NCBI RefSeq assembly: GCF_027531815.1
Contig: NZ_JAPZSK010000013.1
Coordinates: 38,238-102,237 of the forward strand
Direction of reading: 5' to 3'
DNA length: 64,000 nt
Origin: Gemmatimonas sp.
GTDB taxonomy: Bacteria > Gemmatimonadota > Gemmatimonadetes > Gemmatimonadales > Gemmatimonadaceae
The position numbers were made by a program, and so were the translations under genes. Of the stretch, positions 1 to 7,833 are shown in pieces. The notes under the pieces were generated by a model that was not told where the DNA came from, made no database searches, and worked only from the letters and a program-made list of their open reading frames with translations. The first letter of the stretch is position 1. Each line of letters starts with the position of its first letter.

Positions 1-748
1 CCTGGCGGCGCTCGCCCTCGAGAATGCCCGGCTGTATCAGCAGTCGCGCAGCGCCGTGCGTGAGCGCGACGAGATGCTCGCCATTGTCTCGCATGACCTG
101 CGCAATCCGGTCAATGCCATCGTGATGCTCACCGGGGCGGTGCTCAAGCGGGACGTCGACGCCATCGCCCCCGAGGTGGAGCAGGCGCACATGGCGCGCG
201 ACGAGGTCGAGGCGGTGCGCGCCGCTGCGCGTCAGGCCGACGGGCTCATTCAGGATCTGCAGGATGTCTCGCGCATCTCGGCGGGACGCCTGCGCGTGGA
301 ACGCCGACGCGTGCCCGCGGCGGAGATCCTCAAGGAATGCGCCGACATGTTCGAGCCGGTCATGGTCGATGCGGCACTGCGCTTCGTGCGCCGTTTCGAC
401 GAGGACCTGCCGGTGCTGCTGGCCGATCGCCATCGTCTGCAGCAGGTGCTCTCCAATCTGCTGGGAAACGCCGTGCGGTTCACGCCGCACGGTGGTGAAA
501 TCGTGCTCGCCGCGGCGCGGCACGACGACATGCTGCGCATCAGCGTACGGGACACGGGGCCGGGCGTCGCCATCGACGACGTCCCGCGCCTCTTCGAGCG
601 CTACTTCCAGGCCCCGCGCCTGTTGCGCGCAGGGTCGGGGCTCGGCCTCTACATCGCCAAGGGCATCGTCGAGGCCCACGGCGGCGAGATCGGCGTGGAC
701 TCGGAAGTGGGGAAGGGGGCCGAGTTCTGGTTTACCGTGCCGGCGTAG
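1..748 (+). CDS. Sensor histidine kinase, C-terminal part (5' truncated by window edge)
   Basis: The reading frame is open from base 2 and enters from the left, so the GTG at 56 is internal and not the start. The first codons read LAALALENARLYQQ, which looks like the closing helix of a GAF domain. A HisKA helix follows with the H-box SHDLRNP, giving the phosphoacceptor His. A HATPase_c domain then shows the N-box (LSNLLGNAVRFT), the G1 box (VRDTGPGV) and the G2 box (GSGLGLYIAKGIVEAHGG). It therefore autophosphorylates and passes phosphate to a response regulator. No regulator follows, because the next gene is convergent, so the partner is unknown. The input signal cannot be judged because the N-terminus is missing. 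Confidence 0.93.
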   Translation, partial: LAALALENARLYQQSRSAVRERDEMLAIVSHDLRNPVNAIVMLTGAVLKRDVDAIAPEVEQAHMARDEVEAVRAAARQADGLIQDLQDVSRISAGRLRVERRRVPAAEILKECADMFEPVMVDAALRFVRRFDEDLPVLLADRHRLQQVLSNLLGNAVRFTPHGGEIVLAAARHDDMLRISVRDTGPGVAIDDVPRLFERYFQAPRLLRAGSGLGLYIAKGIVEAHGGEIGVDSEVGKGAEFWFTVPA

Positions 749-766
749 GGCCTTCGGCCCACCACC

Positions 767-1684
767 TCACCCGAACAGCCGCGTCCGCGCTGCTTCGCTC
801 AGCGCCACCACCGCCGGGTGCGCCAGCTTGCGCTCGGCACTGATGGCGTAGAAGCGCTCCCGGACGTCGGGGAGTCGGCCCACCACACGCACATGATAGG
901 CGCGCCGGATCTGCGCCTCCACCACCGATGGCGCGGCGAAGAGGCCCATGCCCTCCTGGCCGAACACCTGGAGGAGCGCCACGTCTTCGGCCTCGCACAC
1001 CACGTCGGGGCGCACGTCCTGCGCCACACACCATGCGTCGAGGGAGCGGCGCATGGCGGTGTTGCTGGTCGGCATGATGAAGGGCGCACCGTCCAACGAC
1101 GCCGGGAACTTGCGTCGATGCTTGTTCGCCAGCGCCTCCGTGCCGAACACGGTGAGGCCGCATTCGCCAAGCAGGTGCGTGAACAGCGTGATGGGCAACC
1201 CCGGCGATGCGGGCGTATCGGTGAGGACCACGTCCAGCGCGTGCACCGCCAGGTCGGCGAGCAGCCGCTCCGTCTTGTCGATACGGCAGGTGAGGCGTAG
1301 CCCCGGCAGGGCGTCGAGCGCCGGGCGCAGCAGCCGCCAGGTGGTGAGCTTGGGGAGCGAGTCGGAGATCCCCACGACCAGTTTGGCGGGGAGTCGTGCA
1401 TCACCGCGCGCAAGCGCTTCCGTGAGTTCGCGGCCCGTGCGGAACATGTCGTCGGCATAGTGGAAGACGAGATGCCCCGTTTCGGTGAGCACGAGATTGC
1501 GCCCGCGCTTGTCGAACAGCGCCGCGCCCAGAGAGCGCTCCAGCTGCTTGAGCTGCGTGCTGATGGTGGGCTGCGTGAGGTGCAACACTTCCGTGGCGCG
1601 CGTGATGCTTCCTTCGCGCGCCACCACCCAGAAGTACAGCAGATGCTGGTAGTTGAGGGTGTTGAGGGAGAGCGGCGCCATCAC
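767..1684 (-). CDS. LysR-family transcriptional regulator, NhaR-like
   Basis: The product is 305 residues, the usual LysR length. An N-terminal winged helix-turn-helix (about residues 10-68, with ITRATEVLHLTQPTISTQLK) is followed by a periplasmic-binding-like effector domain. The opening NYQHLLYFWVVAREGS resembles E. coli NhaR. The start is GTG at 1684, immediately followed by ATG at 1681, and overlaps the stop of the carbonic anhydrase gene as GTGATGA. It is therefore the last gene of the sbtA-sbtB-carbonic anhydrase operon and translationally coupled to it. By position it most likely controls inorganic-carbon uptake. The NhaR resemblance could instead mean sodium sensing, and SbtA-type transport is sodium-dependent. 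Confidence 0.9.
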   Translation of the reverse strand: MMAPLSLNTLNYQHLLYFWVVAREGSITRATEVLHLTQPTISTQLKQLERSLGAALFDKRGRNLVLTETGHLVFHYADDMFRTGRELTEALARGDARLPAKLVVGISDSLPKLTTWRLLRPALDALPGLRLTCRIDKTERLLADLAVHALDVVLTDTPASPGLPITLFTHLLGECGLTVFGTEALANKHRRKFPASLDGAPFIMPTSNTAMRRSLDAWCVAQDVRPDVVCEAEDVALLQVFGQEGMGLFAAPSVVEAQIRRAYHVRVVGRLPDVRERFYAISAERKLAHPAVVALSEAARTRLFG

Positions 1685-2412
1685 ACGGAGACCGGCATCA
1701 CCTTGCCGGTGTCGAGGTCATACACACCACCGGCAATGACGAGTGTGCCTGCCTTCACCCGTCGTGCAAGCACCGGTGATGCTTCCTTGAGAATCTCCGC
1801 CTGCAACTCGACGTTGCGCGCAATGGCCCGGTTCACGTCGCCGCCGCTTTCCTTGGCTGCGCGCCGGATGTGCTGGTACAGGGTGGAGATCTGTCCCGGC
1901 ACCTCGGTCCCCGCCATGGTGGCCGACACGGCGCCGCACTTCGTGTGCCCCAGCACATACAGCACCTGCGCCCCCAGCACCTCCGTGCCGAACTCCAGCG
2001 ACCCGATGATGGCCGGATCCGCCACGTTGCCGGCGATGCGCGTCACGAAGATGTCGCCGAATCCCTGGTCGAAGACGATCTCGATGGGCACACGCGAGTC
2101 GGCGCAGCCAAGAAAGGCGGCGAAGGGCTTCTGGCCGGCCGCCACTTCCTTGAGTCGCGCCATGTTGCGGTTGGGCGCCATGACCTGACCTTGCACGAAT
2201 CGTGCGTTGCCCTCGTACAGCGCCGCGAGCGCCGCTGTGGGATCGGCATACGGGTGCGACACCGACCGCGGGGCACCGTGGCCCCACGCCGGTGTGGCCA
2301 GTGCGCCGGACGCCACACCGCCGCCCAGCAAGGCCGCCCCGGCCATCGTGGCTGAATGCAGGAAGGCGCGACGCGACGGTGTGGCTGCAGGGGGAACGTT
2401 CGAGGTGCACAT
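1681..2412 (-). CDS. Beta-class carbonic anhydrase with Tat-type signal peptide
   Basis: The enzyme interconverts CO2 and bicarbonate. The zinc site is visible as the GCADSRV motif (Cys and the Asp/Arg dyad) and the LGHTKCGAV motif (His and Cys). The N-terminus SRRAFLHSATMAGAALLGGG is a twin-arginine leader, predicting a folded enzyme exported to the periplasm. Start ATG 2412 was chosen over in-frame codons back to 2487: it lies one base after the sbtB stop and gives a normal leader, while the longer version would cover sbtB. The mature enzyme is about 210 residues, normal for the class. The next gene, the LysR regulator, overlaps its stop. An exported beta-carbonic anhydrase beside a bicarbonate permease suggests external CO2 is hydrated before uptake. 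Confidence 0.93.
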   Translation of the reverse strand: MCTSNVPPAATPSRRAFLHSATMAGAALLGGGVASGALATPAWGHGAPRSVSHPYADPTAALAALYEGNARFVQGQVMAPNRNMARLKEVAAGQKPFAAFLGCADSRVPIEIVFDQGFGDIFVTRIAGNVADPAIIGSLEFGTEVLGAQVLYVLGHTKCGAVSATMAGTEVPGQISTLYQHIRRAAKESGGDVNRAIARNVELQAEILKEASPVLARRVKAGTLVIAGGVYDLDTGKVMPVSV

Positions 2413-2413
2413 G

Positions 2414-2740
2414 TCAGAGGCCTCCGGTAGGGGTGGACTGGCGGTATTTGTCACCGCGAACCACGGCGACGTCGGACAGGTAGGCAATCACCTCGTAGTC
2501 GGTGAAGTAGCTGCGGGCGATGTGGGCGACGATGCGCTCCGCCACGTCGGGCGGGACGATGGTTTCGATGCGCACATTGATCCCCGGGATCTCCGCGGCA
2601 TGCAGCGCCCGCGATCCCTGACCGCGCCCTTCGACGACGGTGAACCCGGTCGCCCCCAGGCGGCGAAGCTCCTGCGTGATACGAGGCTCCAGCACCGGCT
2701 CGGCGATGATCGTGACCAGCTTGAACGGAAAGGTGAGCAT
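2414..2740 (-). CDS. sbtB: PII-like signalling protein, SbtB type
   Basis: This 108-residue protein begins MLTFPFKLVTIIAEPVLE and has the ferredoxin-like alternation of the PII superfamily. The T-loop region holds GRGQGSRALH, and the C-terminal part ends DVAVVRGDKY. In cyanobacteria SbtB binds adenine nucleotides, including cyclic AMP, and locks the SbtA transporter. The C-terminal CGPxGC redox loop of cyanobacterial SbtB is absent here. The gene starts 10 bases after the sbtA stop and ends one base before the carbonic anhydrase start. A generic nitrogen PII (GlnB/GlnK) is less likely given the sequence and the sbtA neighbour. Confidence 0.85.
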   Translation of the reverse strand: MLTFPFKLVTIIAEPVLEPRITQELRRLGATGFTVVEGRGQGSRALHAAEIPGINVRIETIVPPDVAERIVAHIARSYFTDYEVIAYLSDVAVVRGDKYRQSTPTGGL

Positions 2741-2750
2741 GACGGGAACC

Positions 2751-3743
2751 TCAGGCGGCAAGGCGCTGCGCGAGCGCGTAGTAGAGGGGAATACCGGCGA
2801 GGATGTTGAACGGGAAGGTGATCGCGAGCGCCGCCGTGAGTGAGTACGTGGGGTTCGCTTCCGGCAGGGTGAGGCGCACGGCCGGCGGTGCGGCGATGTA
2901 GCTCGCACTCGCCGCCATCGTGCCAAGCACCGCCGCGCCACTCGGCGACAGCCCCGCCCACTCACCAAGCACCACGCCCAGCGCGCCGTGCGCGAGCGGC
3001 AGCACAATCCCGTAGCCCAGCAGGAACGGCCCCACCTTCTTGAGGTCACCGAGGCGATCGCCGGCCACCACCCCCATCTCCAACAGGAAGAGCATCAACG
3101 CTCCCTTGAAGCCGCTGTCGAAGAACGGCGATACGGCCTTCCACCCGGCTTCACCCATGAAGAAGCCGACGATCAGGCCACCCACCAGCAGAATCATCGT
3201 GCGCCCGGTGAGCACCTCGTGCAGCACGTCCTTCATACTTCCCTGAGCGGCCGCGTGGCCGCCCGCGGCGATGAGCTGCTTGTTGCGCTGAATGGCGCCA
3301 ATCGCGAGCGCAATGTGAATACCGGGGCTTTCGAGCAGCGTGAGCAGCGTGGGCATGTACCCTTCCGCCGGCGCTCCCACGCGCACCATGAACTGCTGCG
3401 CGGCAATAAACGTCACGGCGCTCACCGACCCGTAGTGGGCCGCCATCCCGGCGGAGTCGCTGGCATTGAAGCGGCCCACGTACCGCATGGCCGCGTAGGC
3501 CGTCAGCGGCGTGATGCACCCCAGCAGCAGCGTCACCCCCGCGGGCGCGACGATGGCAGCGAAGCTGGCGTGTGAAAGCTCCACGCCGCCCTTCAGGCCG
3601 AGGGCGAACAGGAGGTAGATGGACAGCGCGCTGTAGATGTCCTTCGGCAGCGAGAACTCGCTCTTCACCAGGCGCGCGAAGATGCCCAGCGCGAAAGCCA
3701 GGGGAATGGGCGAGAGCAGGTTGGCCTTGAGCGTTTCGATCAT
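2751..3743 (-). CDS. sbtA: Sodium-dependent bicarbonate permease, SbtA family
   Basis: This 330-residue integral membrane protein has about ten hydrophobic segments, beginning at PIPLAFALGIFARLV. Family features include LPKDIYSALSIYLLFALGLKGG near the N-terminus and GTMAASASYIAAPPAVR near the C-terminus. SbtA imports bicarbonate with sodium in cyanobacteria, and relatives are common in heterotrophs, where substrate and purpose are less well known. ATG 3743 starts the typical N-terminus; an in-frame extension to 3818 is low-complexity and was rejected. It heads the operon sbtA-sbtB-carbonic anhydrase-lysR. An AT-rich upstream stretch (3800-3885) with an inverted repeat is the probable control region. 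Confidence 0.92.
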   Translation of the reverse strand: MIETLKANLLSPIPLAFALGIFARLVKSEFSLPKDIYSALSIYLLFALGLKGGVELSHASFAAIVAPAGVTLLLGCITPLTAYAAMRYVGRFNASDSAGMAAHYGSVSAVTFIAAQQFMVRVGAPAEGYMPTLLTLLESPGIHIALAIGAIQRNKQLIAAGGHAAAQGSMKDVLHEVLTGRTMILLVGGLIVGFFMGEAGWKAVSPFFDSGFKGALMLFLLEMGVVAGDRLGDLKKVGPFLLGYGIVLPLAHGALGVVLGEWAGLSPSGAAVLGTMAASASYIAAPPAVRLTLPEANPTYSLTAALAITFPFNILAGIPLYYALAQRLAA

Positions 3744-3826
3744 GGGGGGAATGGAGGGGGACGCCGGCGCCAGCAGGTGCGATCTATCACGGCCGTAGTC
3801 TGCGCAAACCCGGTGCATAATCCAAA

Positions 3827-3853
3827 TCGAATGTTAGTCGCAAACACATTCAA
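3827..3853. promoter_or_regulatory. Putative LysR-type operator upstream of sbtA
   Basis: An interrupted inverted repeat, GAATG at 3829-3833 and CATTC at 3847-3851 with 13 bases between, lies about 85-115 bases before the sbtA start in the only AT-rich stretch of this area. The arms extend to 6 of 7 matching positions (3827-3833 with 3847-3853). Size and place suit a LysR recognition site, and the obvious candidate protein is the operon's own regulator. No convincing -35/-10 pair was identified. Confidence 0.35.
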
Positions 3854-3876
3854 AAAGCCTATAGATAAAACGCGCA

Positions 3877-3903
3877 AGAAAAAAGGCGCCACGACGTGGC
3901 GCC
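3877..3903 (-). terminator. Rho-independent terminator of the 3931-4194 gene
   Basis: On the minus strand a perfect GC-rich hairpin (GGCGCCAC / GTGGCGCC, 3-base loop) is followed directly by a run of six T residues. It sits 28 bases after the stop of the small membrane protein gene. It also insulates the sbtA promoter region that follows in the same direction. Confidence 0.85.
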
Positions 3904-3930
3904 TCTCTTCGGTGCAACCGGCCGCTGGGG

Positions 3931-4194
3931 CTAGTGCTTCTCGCCCGCGGGAGCCGCTGCCGGCGCGTGATCCCCACCGCCGCCATGGTCGGCGGCGGCA
4001 CTGTGATCGCCGCCCGCGGCATGCTTGGCCTGATCGCGCTCGTAGTACACCTGCTGCGCCATCGGATCGCGCGGGTGACGGTAGGTGTTCTTGTGGATGG
4101 TCCACGCGCCGAAACCGAGCGCCGCCGTGAAGACGCAGGTCACGAGGGCCGCGCCCCACCCCAACTTGTTCGGATCGTACTGCTGAGCACTCAT
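3931..4194 (-). CDS. Small single-pass membrane protein with His-rich tail, unknown function
   Basis: This 87-residue protein is not recognised. Residues 13-32 (WGAALVTCVFTAALGFGAW) form one clear membrane segment. The middle is charged (HKNTYRHPRDPMAQQVYYERDQ), and the C-terminal 30 residues are rich in Gly, Ala, His and Asp (GGDHSAAADHGGGGDH), a composition that could bind metal ions. It is monocistronic with its own strong terminator. The frame stays open upstream to 4551, but that part overlaps the polymerase gene and is low-complexity, so ATG 4194 is preferred. A small respiratory or cytochrome-associated subunit is possible but unproven. Confidence 0.72.
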   Translation of the reverse strand: MSAQQYDPNKLGWGAALVTCVFTAALGFGAWTIHKNTYRHPRDPMAQQVYYERDQAKHAAGGDHSAAADHGGGGDHAPAAAPAGEKH

Positions 4195-4312
4195 GAAGAC
4201 ACCCTGAGCAGGTTGTGATTGCCATCGGCGACACGCGGCACCAGCGCCTGCCGGCGCACCATCCACCGGGGAGCTGGTCCGTCGCAACGGGGGGAACCTA
4301 GTGGGACCCGGA

Positions 4313-5656
4313 TCATTCTTCCACCCTTGGCCCCGTCTCGTGCGCCGGGTCCACCAGCCGAGCCGGAAGAATGGCCTCGCTGCCATAACGATCCCGGATG
4401 CGATCCAGTGCCCGGGTGAGGGCCCGGTCCCGCTCCGACTCCGTGGGGTCGGGGAAGGGGAGGCCCTCGCCACCCTCCCCCTTCCCCTCTCCACCGCCAC
4501 CGCGGGAGACCCCGGGGCTGGCCGATGCCGTCGGCTCGGCGAACAGCCCAAGCTGGGTGGCTGGGAGGGGGGCGCCCCGGTCGTCGTCGTCGAAGTGCGA
4601 CAGCGCGATCCCCAGCAGCCGCAGCGGCACGCGGCGCTTGCGGCGCAGCTGACGGAGCAGGGGGCGGGCGGCCTTGAGCACCGCCCCTTCCGATTCGATG
4701 AATCCGCCCAGGGTGCGCTGCGCCGACCGCACCCGGAAATCCGCGTCCTTCACCTTCACCGTGACCGTGCGCGCTCGCAGCGCCTGCCGACGCAGGTCGC
4801 TGCTCACGCGCACGGCCAGCCGCAGCAACTCCCGCTCCAGCAGGTCGTCGTCATCCAGATCGCGGGCGAAGGTGTCCTCGCGGCTCACCTGTTTCTGGCG
4901 CTCCCGGGGCGACACGATGCTGTCGTCCACACCGCGAACCCGCCGTGCGAGCCACCGCCCCGTGCGCTCACCCAGCCGGCTCACGAGCGCCTCCTCCGGC
5001 CAGCGCTGGGCCTCCCGCACGGTCTCCAGTCCCATGCGGGCCAGCGTCTCTGCCAGCCGCGGTCCCACCATGGGCAGTTCCGCCAGCTGGAATCGGCCGA
5101 GAAACTCGGCTTCCTCGCCGGGGGCCACGCAGTGCACGCCAGTGGCACCGCTCCCCGGCTTCGGTTTCCCCACCTCCACTGCCATCTTCGCCACGAGGCG
5201 CGAGGTGCCGCCGCCAATGGAGACATACAATCCCGTGGCCTCGAAGACCGCCTCGCGGATGCGCCGCGCCGTGTCGGCGAGGGATTCGTGGCCATAGAGC
5301 GCTTCGGTGCCGGCGAGGTCGCAATACCACTCGTCAATGCTGGAGGCCTGCACGACGGGAGCAAACCGCCCGAGCACCCCCTGGATGGCGCGGCTCCGTT
5401 CACTGCAGGCCGCACGCGGCACGGGGACGCACAGGGCGTCGGGGCAAAGCGCCAGCGCTCGCGCAATGGGCATGGCCGAGCGGACCCCATAGCGGCGGCA
5501 CTCGTACGAGGCACTGCACACGACCCCGCGTGACCCGGGGCGGCCACCCACGATGAGCAGGGCGGCGCGTCCGGCCCCCTCCGGATCGACCTGGCGTGCC
5601 ACCGCCACGAAAAACGCGTCGGCGTCCACGAGCAGAATGCGGCGAGCGGGGGTCAT
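4313..5656 (-). CDS. dinB: Y-family DNA polymerase (DinB/Pol IV-like translesion polymerase)
   Basis: This 447-residue protein is a lesion-bypass polymerase. The palm motif DADAFFVAVARQ supplies the first metal-binding Asp, ASYECRRYGVRSAMP is the finger region, and SSIDEWYCDL holds the catalytic Asp-Glu pair. Thumb and little-finger regions follow. QLGLF near residue 368 fits a beta-clamp binding motif, followed by an unusual 70-residue Gly/Glu-rich tail that continues past the usual end. The start ATG 5656 is preceded at exactly 6 bases by TAGCTT, suggesting a leaderless transcript. It is divergent from the ybaK-like gene, with 35 bases between the starts. No LexA box was recognised. Confidence 0.92.
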   Translation of the reverse strand: MTPARRILLVDADAFFVAVARQVDPEGAGRAALLIVGGRPGSRGVVCSASYECRRYGVRSAMPIARALALCPDALCVPVPRAACSERSRAIQGVLGRFAPVVQASSIDEWYCDLAGTEALYGHESLADTARRIREAVFEATGLYVSIGGGTSRLVAKMAVEVGKPKPGSGATGVHCVAPGEEAEFLGRFQLAELPMVGPRLAETLARMGLETVREAQRWPEEALVSRLGERTGRWLARRVRGVDDSIVSPRERQKQVSREDTFARDLDDDDLLERELLRLAVRVSSDLRRQALRARTVTVKVKDADFRVRSAQRTLGGFIESEGAVLKAARPLLRQLRRKRRVPLRLLGIALSHFDDDDRGAPLPATQLGLFAEPTASASPGVSRGGGGEGKGEGGEGLPFPDPTESERDRALTRALDRIRDRYGSEAILPARLVDPAHETGPRVEE

Positions 5657-5662
5657 GGCGGA

Positions 5663-5668
5663 AAGCTA
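5663..5668 (-). promoter_or_regulatory. TANNNT -10 element six bases before dinB ATG
   Basis: On the minus strand the hexamer TAGCTT is separated from the dinB ATG by exactly six bases, which places transcription start at or next to the start codon. No Shine-Dalgarno sequence is present. The same geometry recurs before aroC, the VapB-like gene and the 62485 gene. Confidence 0.5.
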
Positions 5669-5691
5669 CCGCACGCGTGCAACGTGCATGG

Positions 5692-6162
5692 GTGACACCC
5701 GCCATCCTTCTCGCCCGGAAATCCGGCGTGCCGCACGACGTGCTCAGCTACGAGCACGATCCGCGTGCGGCCTCATTCGGCCTCGAGGCCGCCACTCTTC
5801 TGGGGCTCGACCCCGCGTCGGTCTTCAAGACGCTGGTGGCCGACGTGGACGGGGTGGGGCTGGCCTGCGCGGTCGTCCCCGTGAGTGCCACGCTCGATCT
5901 CAAGGCGCTTGCCGACACCGTGGGTGGCCGTCGTGCCCGCATGGCCGACCCTCAGGCCGCGGAACGTGCCACGGGCTACGTGGTGGGGGGCATCAGCCCG
6001 TTGGCGCAGAAGAAACGGCTGCCGCTGGTGCTCGACGACAGTGCGCAACACTTCCCGCGCATTCACGTGAGTGCCGGGCGCCGTGGACTCGAAATCGCGC
6101 TGTCCGCGGACGACCTGCTGGTGTTGACGGGCGGGGCGACGGCGGCCATTGCCCGCCGCTGA
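5692..6162 (+). CDS. ybaK: YbaK/EbsC-family aminoacyl-tRNA deacylase (Cys-tRNA(Pro) deacylase type)
   Basis: The family hydrolyses mischarged Cys-tRNA(Pro) in trans. The 156-residue product matches E. coli YbaK in length and motifs: VFKTLVADV (conserved Lys), MADPQAAERATGYVVGGISP and a QKKRLP stretch, the INS-domain signature. GTG 5692 (reading VTPAILLARKSG) was chosen because it aligns with the MTPA start of E. coli YbaK. Upstream in-frame codons back to 5596 lie inside the divergent dinB gene. The gene stands alone, and downstream lies a short 15-base imperfect repeat. Confidence in the family is high, in exact tRNA specificity moderate. Confidence 0.92.
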   Translation: MTPAILLARKSGVPHDVLSYEHDPRAASFGLEAATLLGLDPASVFKTLVADVDGVGLACAVVPVSATLDLKALADTVGGRRARMADPQAAERATGYVVGGISPLAQKKRLPLVLDDSAQHFPRIHVSAGRRGLEIALSADDLLVLTGGATAAIARR

Positions 6163-6174
6163 GCCTCGCACAGT

Positions 6175-6213
6175 CGGCGACGGGTGAACGGGCGACGGGA
6201 GAATCGGCGACGC
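6175..6213. repeat. 15-base imperfect tandem repeat, 2.6 copies
   Basis: Units at 6175-6189, 6190-6204 and 6205-6213 share the core GGCGACGGG followed by a GAA triplet. The repeat fills the gap between the convergent ybaK-like gene and the PLP enzyme gene. It has no hairpin with a T-run and no clear function. Confidence 0.6.
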
Positions 6214-6215
6214 GG

Positions 6216-7352
6216 CTAGACGGCGCGCGGCCCGCTTGGCGCGCGGTCCAGCTCCCGGTTGGAGTCGCGTCCGCGTGCCGTCACCGGCCAGCGCGTTTCC
6301 ACCGCATGGCCGCGCACCCCGATGATCTCGTCGAAGAGGTGCACCACGATGCACACATGGTTGGGTACGATGCGCACCTGATCGCCCAGGCGCGGGCGCC
6401 ACGAGGAACGCGAAAGGTCGAGGATCCCATGCTCCTCCGACATGCGCGACACGATCACATCGGGGTGATCGAGCAGCACGCCGTAGCCGTCCCCCTCGGC
6501 GCGCAGCGGTTCACGACCCAGCGCCTTGGTGCCCGCGTCCACCACCGCCTGCCCCTTCACCGACACGCTCACCACCGTGGCGAGCACGGTGAGGGCACAG
6601 TCTTCCCAGTCGCAGGCGCCGATCTCCGCGGTCGTGCGGTCGTTGTACACGTACGTCCCCGGACGCACCTCGTTCACGCCGGGCACCTCGTGCATGCGCC
6701 ACGCCAGCGGGGTGGATCCCCCGCTGACGGTATGCGGCGGCAATCCGGCCGCCGTGAGCGCCTCGATGTACGCCGCGAGATCGTGCCCCACCTGCGCCAG
6801 CCCCGCGTCCTGATCCTTGACATGCGCCCGCACATGGCCGGGATAGAACTGGAGGCCGGCGAAGCGCAACGAGGAGGCCCGGTCAATGTGGCGCGCCATG
6901 GCCACCGCCTTCTCCGGCGAGGTCACGCCCACCCGATGCATGCCAAGATCGGCTTCCACAAGAACGTCGATCGAACGCTGGCCAAGTCGGGCGGCCACGG
7001 AGAGCGCGTCGAGGGCCTGCACATCGTCCGCCGCCACCGCCAGCCGAACATGAGACGGTAGCCGCGCCATGCGCTCGAGGCGCGCCGCCCCCACCGGCGG
7101 ATACGCCACGAGCAGGTCGCGGCACACCTCCGCCATCACCTCCGCCTCACGCAGCGTCGCGCACGCGAGCCCCACGGCCCCCAGGCGTAGCTGCTCGGCG
7201 GCGATGCGCGGCGACTTGTGCGTCTTCACATGTGGCCGCAATCGCAGCCCGTGCAGGGTGGCGTATGCCGCCATGCGGTCCAGATTGTGGGCAACCCGGT
7301 CGAGATCCACGACCGGAACCGGTGTCTCGAGTTGCTCGAGATACGTTGCCAA
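6216..7352 (-). CDS. PLP-dependent D-serine dehydratase / D-threonine aldolase family enzyme
   Basis: This 378-residue fold-type III PLP enzyme has an alanine-racemase-like barrel followed by a C-terminal metal-binding domain. PVPVVDLDRVAHN opens the barrel, and RPHVKTHKSP carries the PLP lysine (Lys43). YPGHVRAH and VSGGSTP match the cofactor-phosphate region, and SEEHGILDLS is typical of the C-terminal domain. VPNHVCIVVHLFDE gives a His-x-Cys pair like the zinc ligands of eukaryotic-type D-serine dehydratase, where D-threonine aldolases have His-x-Asp. The start is TTG 7352, chosen because GGAGGT lies seven bases upstream and no ATG fits. It is divergent from a RidA gene 24 bases away, which suits production of a reactive enamine such as 2-aminoacrylate. 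Confidence 0.87.
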   Translation of the reverse strand: MATYLEQLETPVPVVDLDRVAHNLDRMAAYATLHGLRLRPHVKTHKSPRIAAEQLRLGAVGLACATLREAEVMAEVCRDLLVAYPPVGAARLERMARLPSHVRLAVAADDVQALDALSVAARLGQRSIDVLVEADLGMHRVGVTSPEKAVAMARHIDRASSLRFAGLQFYPGHVRAHVKDQDAGLAQVGHDLAAYIEALTAAGLPPHTVSGGSTPLAWRMHEVPGVNEVRPGTYVYNDRTTAEIGACDWEDCALTVLATVVSVSVKGQAVVDAGTKALGREPLRAEGDGYGVLLDHPDVIVSRMSEEHGILDLSRSSWRPRLGDQVRIVPNHVCIVVHLFDEIIGVRGHAVETRWPVTARGRDSNRELDRAPSGPRAV

Positions 7353-7376
7353 CGCCCCACCTCCGCCAACCTGAGA

Positions 7377-7802
7377 ATGTCCGAACCCCAGCACACCCCG
7401 GCACCTGCGCGCCAATGGACGCCTGTCGTTCTTCCAGACCTGCCCCCGCCAGCGGGAGCTTACTCTCCGGGGGTGCGAACCGCAAATGGCGCGCAGCTGC
7501 TCTTCGTCTCCGGACAGACGCCGCGCGATCCGGCCACCGGCGAGATCGTGGGTGCCACGGTGGAGGAGCAGACGCGCGTGACGTTGGCCAACCTCGAACG
7601 CATCCTGCGCACTGGCGGCGCGACGCTGGCCGATGTCGTGAGCGTCACGGTGTATCTCGCGGACGAAAACGACTGGGGGACATTCAACGAGGTGTATCGC
7701 ACCGTGTTCTCGCCGCCATTTCCCACGCGGGCGGTCGTGGGGGCGCAGCTGCGCGGCATCCTCGTGGAGATTGCCGCCATCGCGGCGGTGCCGGCGGCGT
7801 GA
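7377..7802 (+). CDS. ridA: RidA family enamine/imine deaminase
   Basis: This 141-residue protein has the RidA (YjgF/UK114) fold signature: PAGAYSPGVRTANGAQLLFVSGQTPRDPATG, NLERILRTGGATLADVVSVTVYL and PTRAVVGAQL. RidA trimers hydrolyse 2-aminoacrylate and related enamines released by PLP dehydratases, preventing damage to other PLP enzymes. The Arg in PTR fits the conserved active-site arginine. Start ATG 7377 begins MSEPQHTPAP; upstream codons in frame lie inside the divergent gene. The opposite-strand neighbour is a PLP enzyme of the D-serine dehydratase family, which gives a plausible metabolic pairing. Confidence 0.93.
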   Translation: MSEPQHTPAPARQWTPVVLPDLPPPAGAYSPGVRTANGAQLLFVSGQTPRDPATGEIVGATVEEQTRVTLANLERILRTGGATLADVVSVTVYLADENDWGTFNEVYRTVFSPPFPTRAVVGAQLRGILVEIAAIAAVPAA

Positions 7803-7833
7803 GCCCGCGTATGGCCGGGCCGGTGAGGGCCGC

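Noticed and set aside
5553..7061. Long plus-strand frame of 502 codons across the ybaK-like and PLP enzyme genes
   Set aside because: It is antisense to a well-supported PLP enzyme, has no domain signature and is Arg/His-rich, as expected of shadow frames in high-GC DNA.
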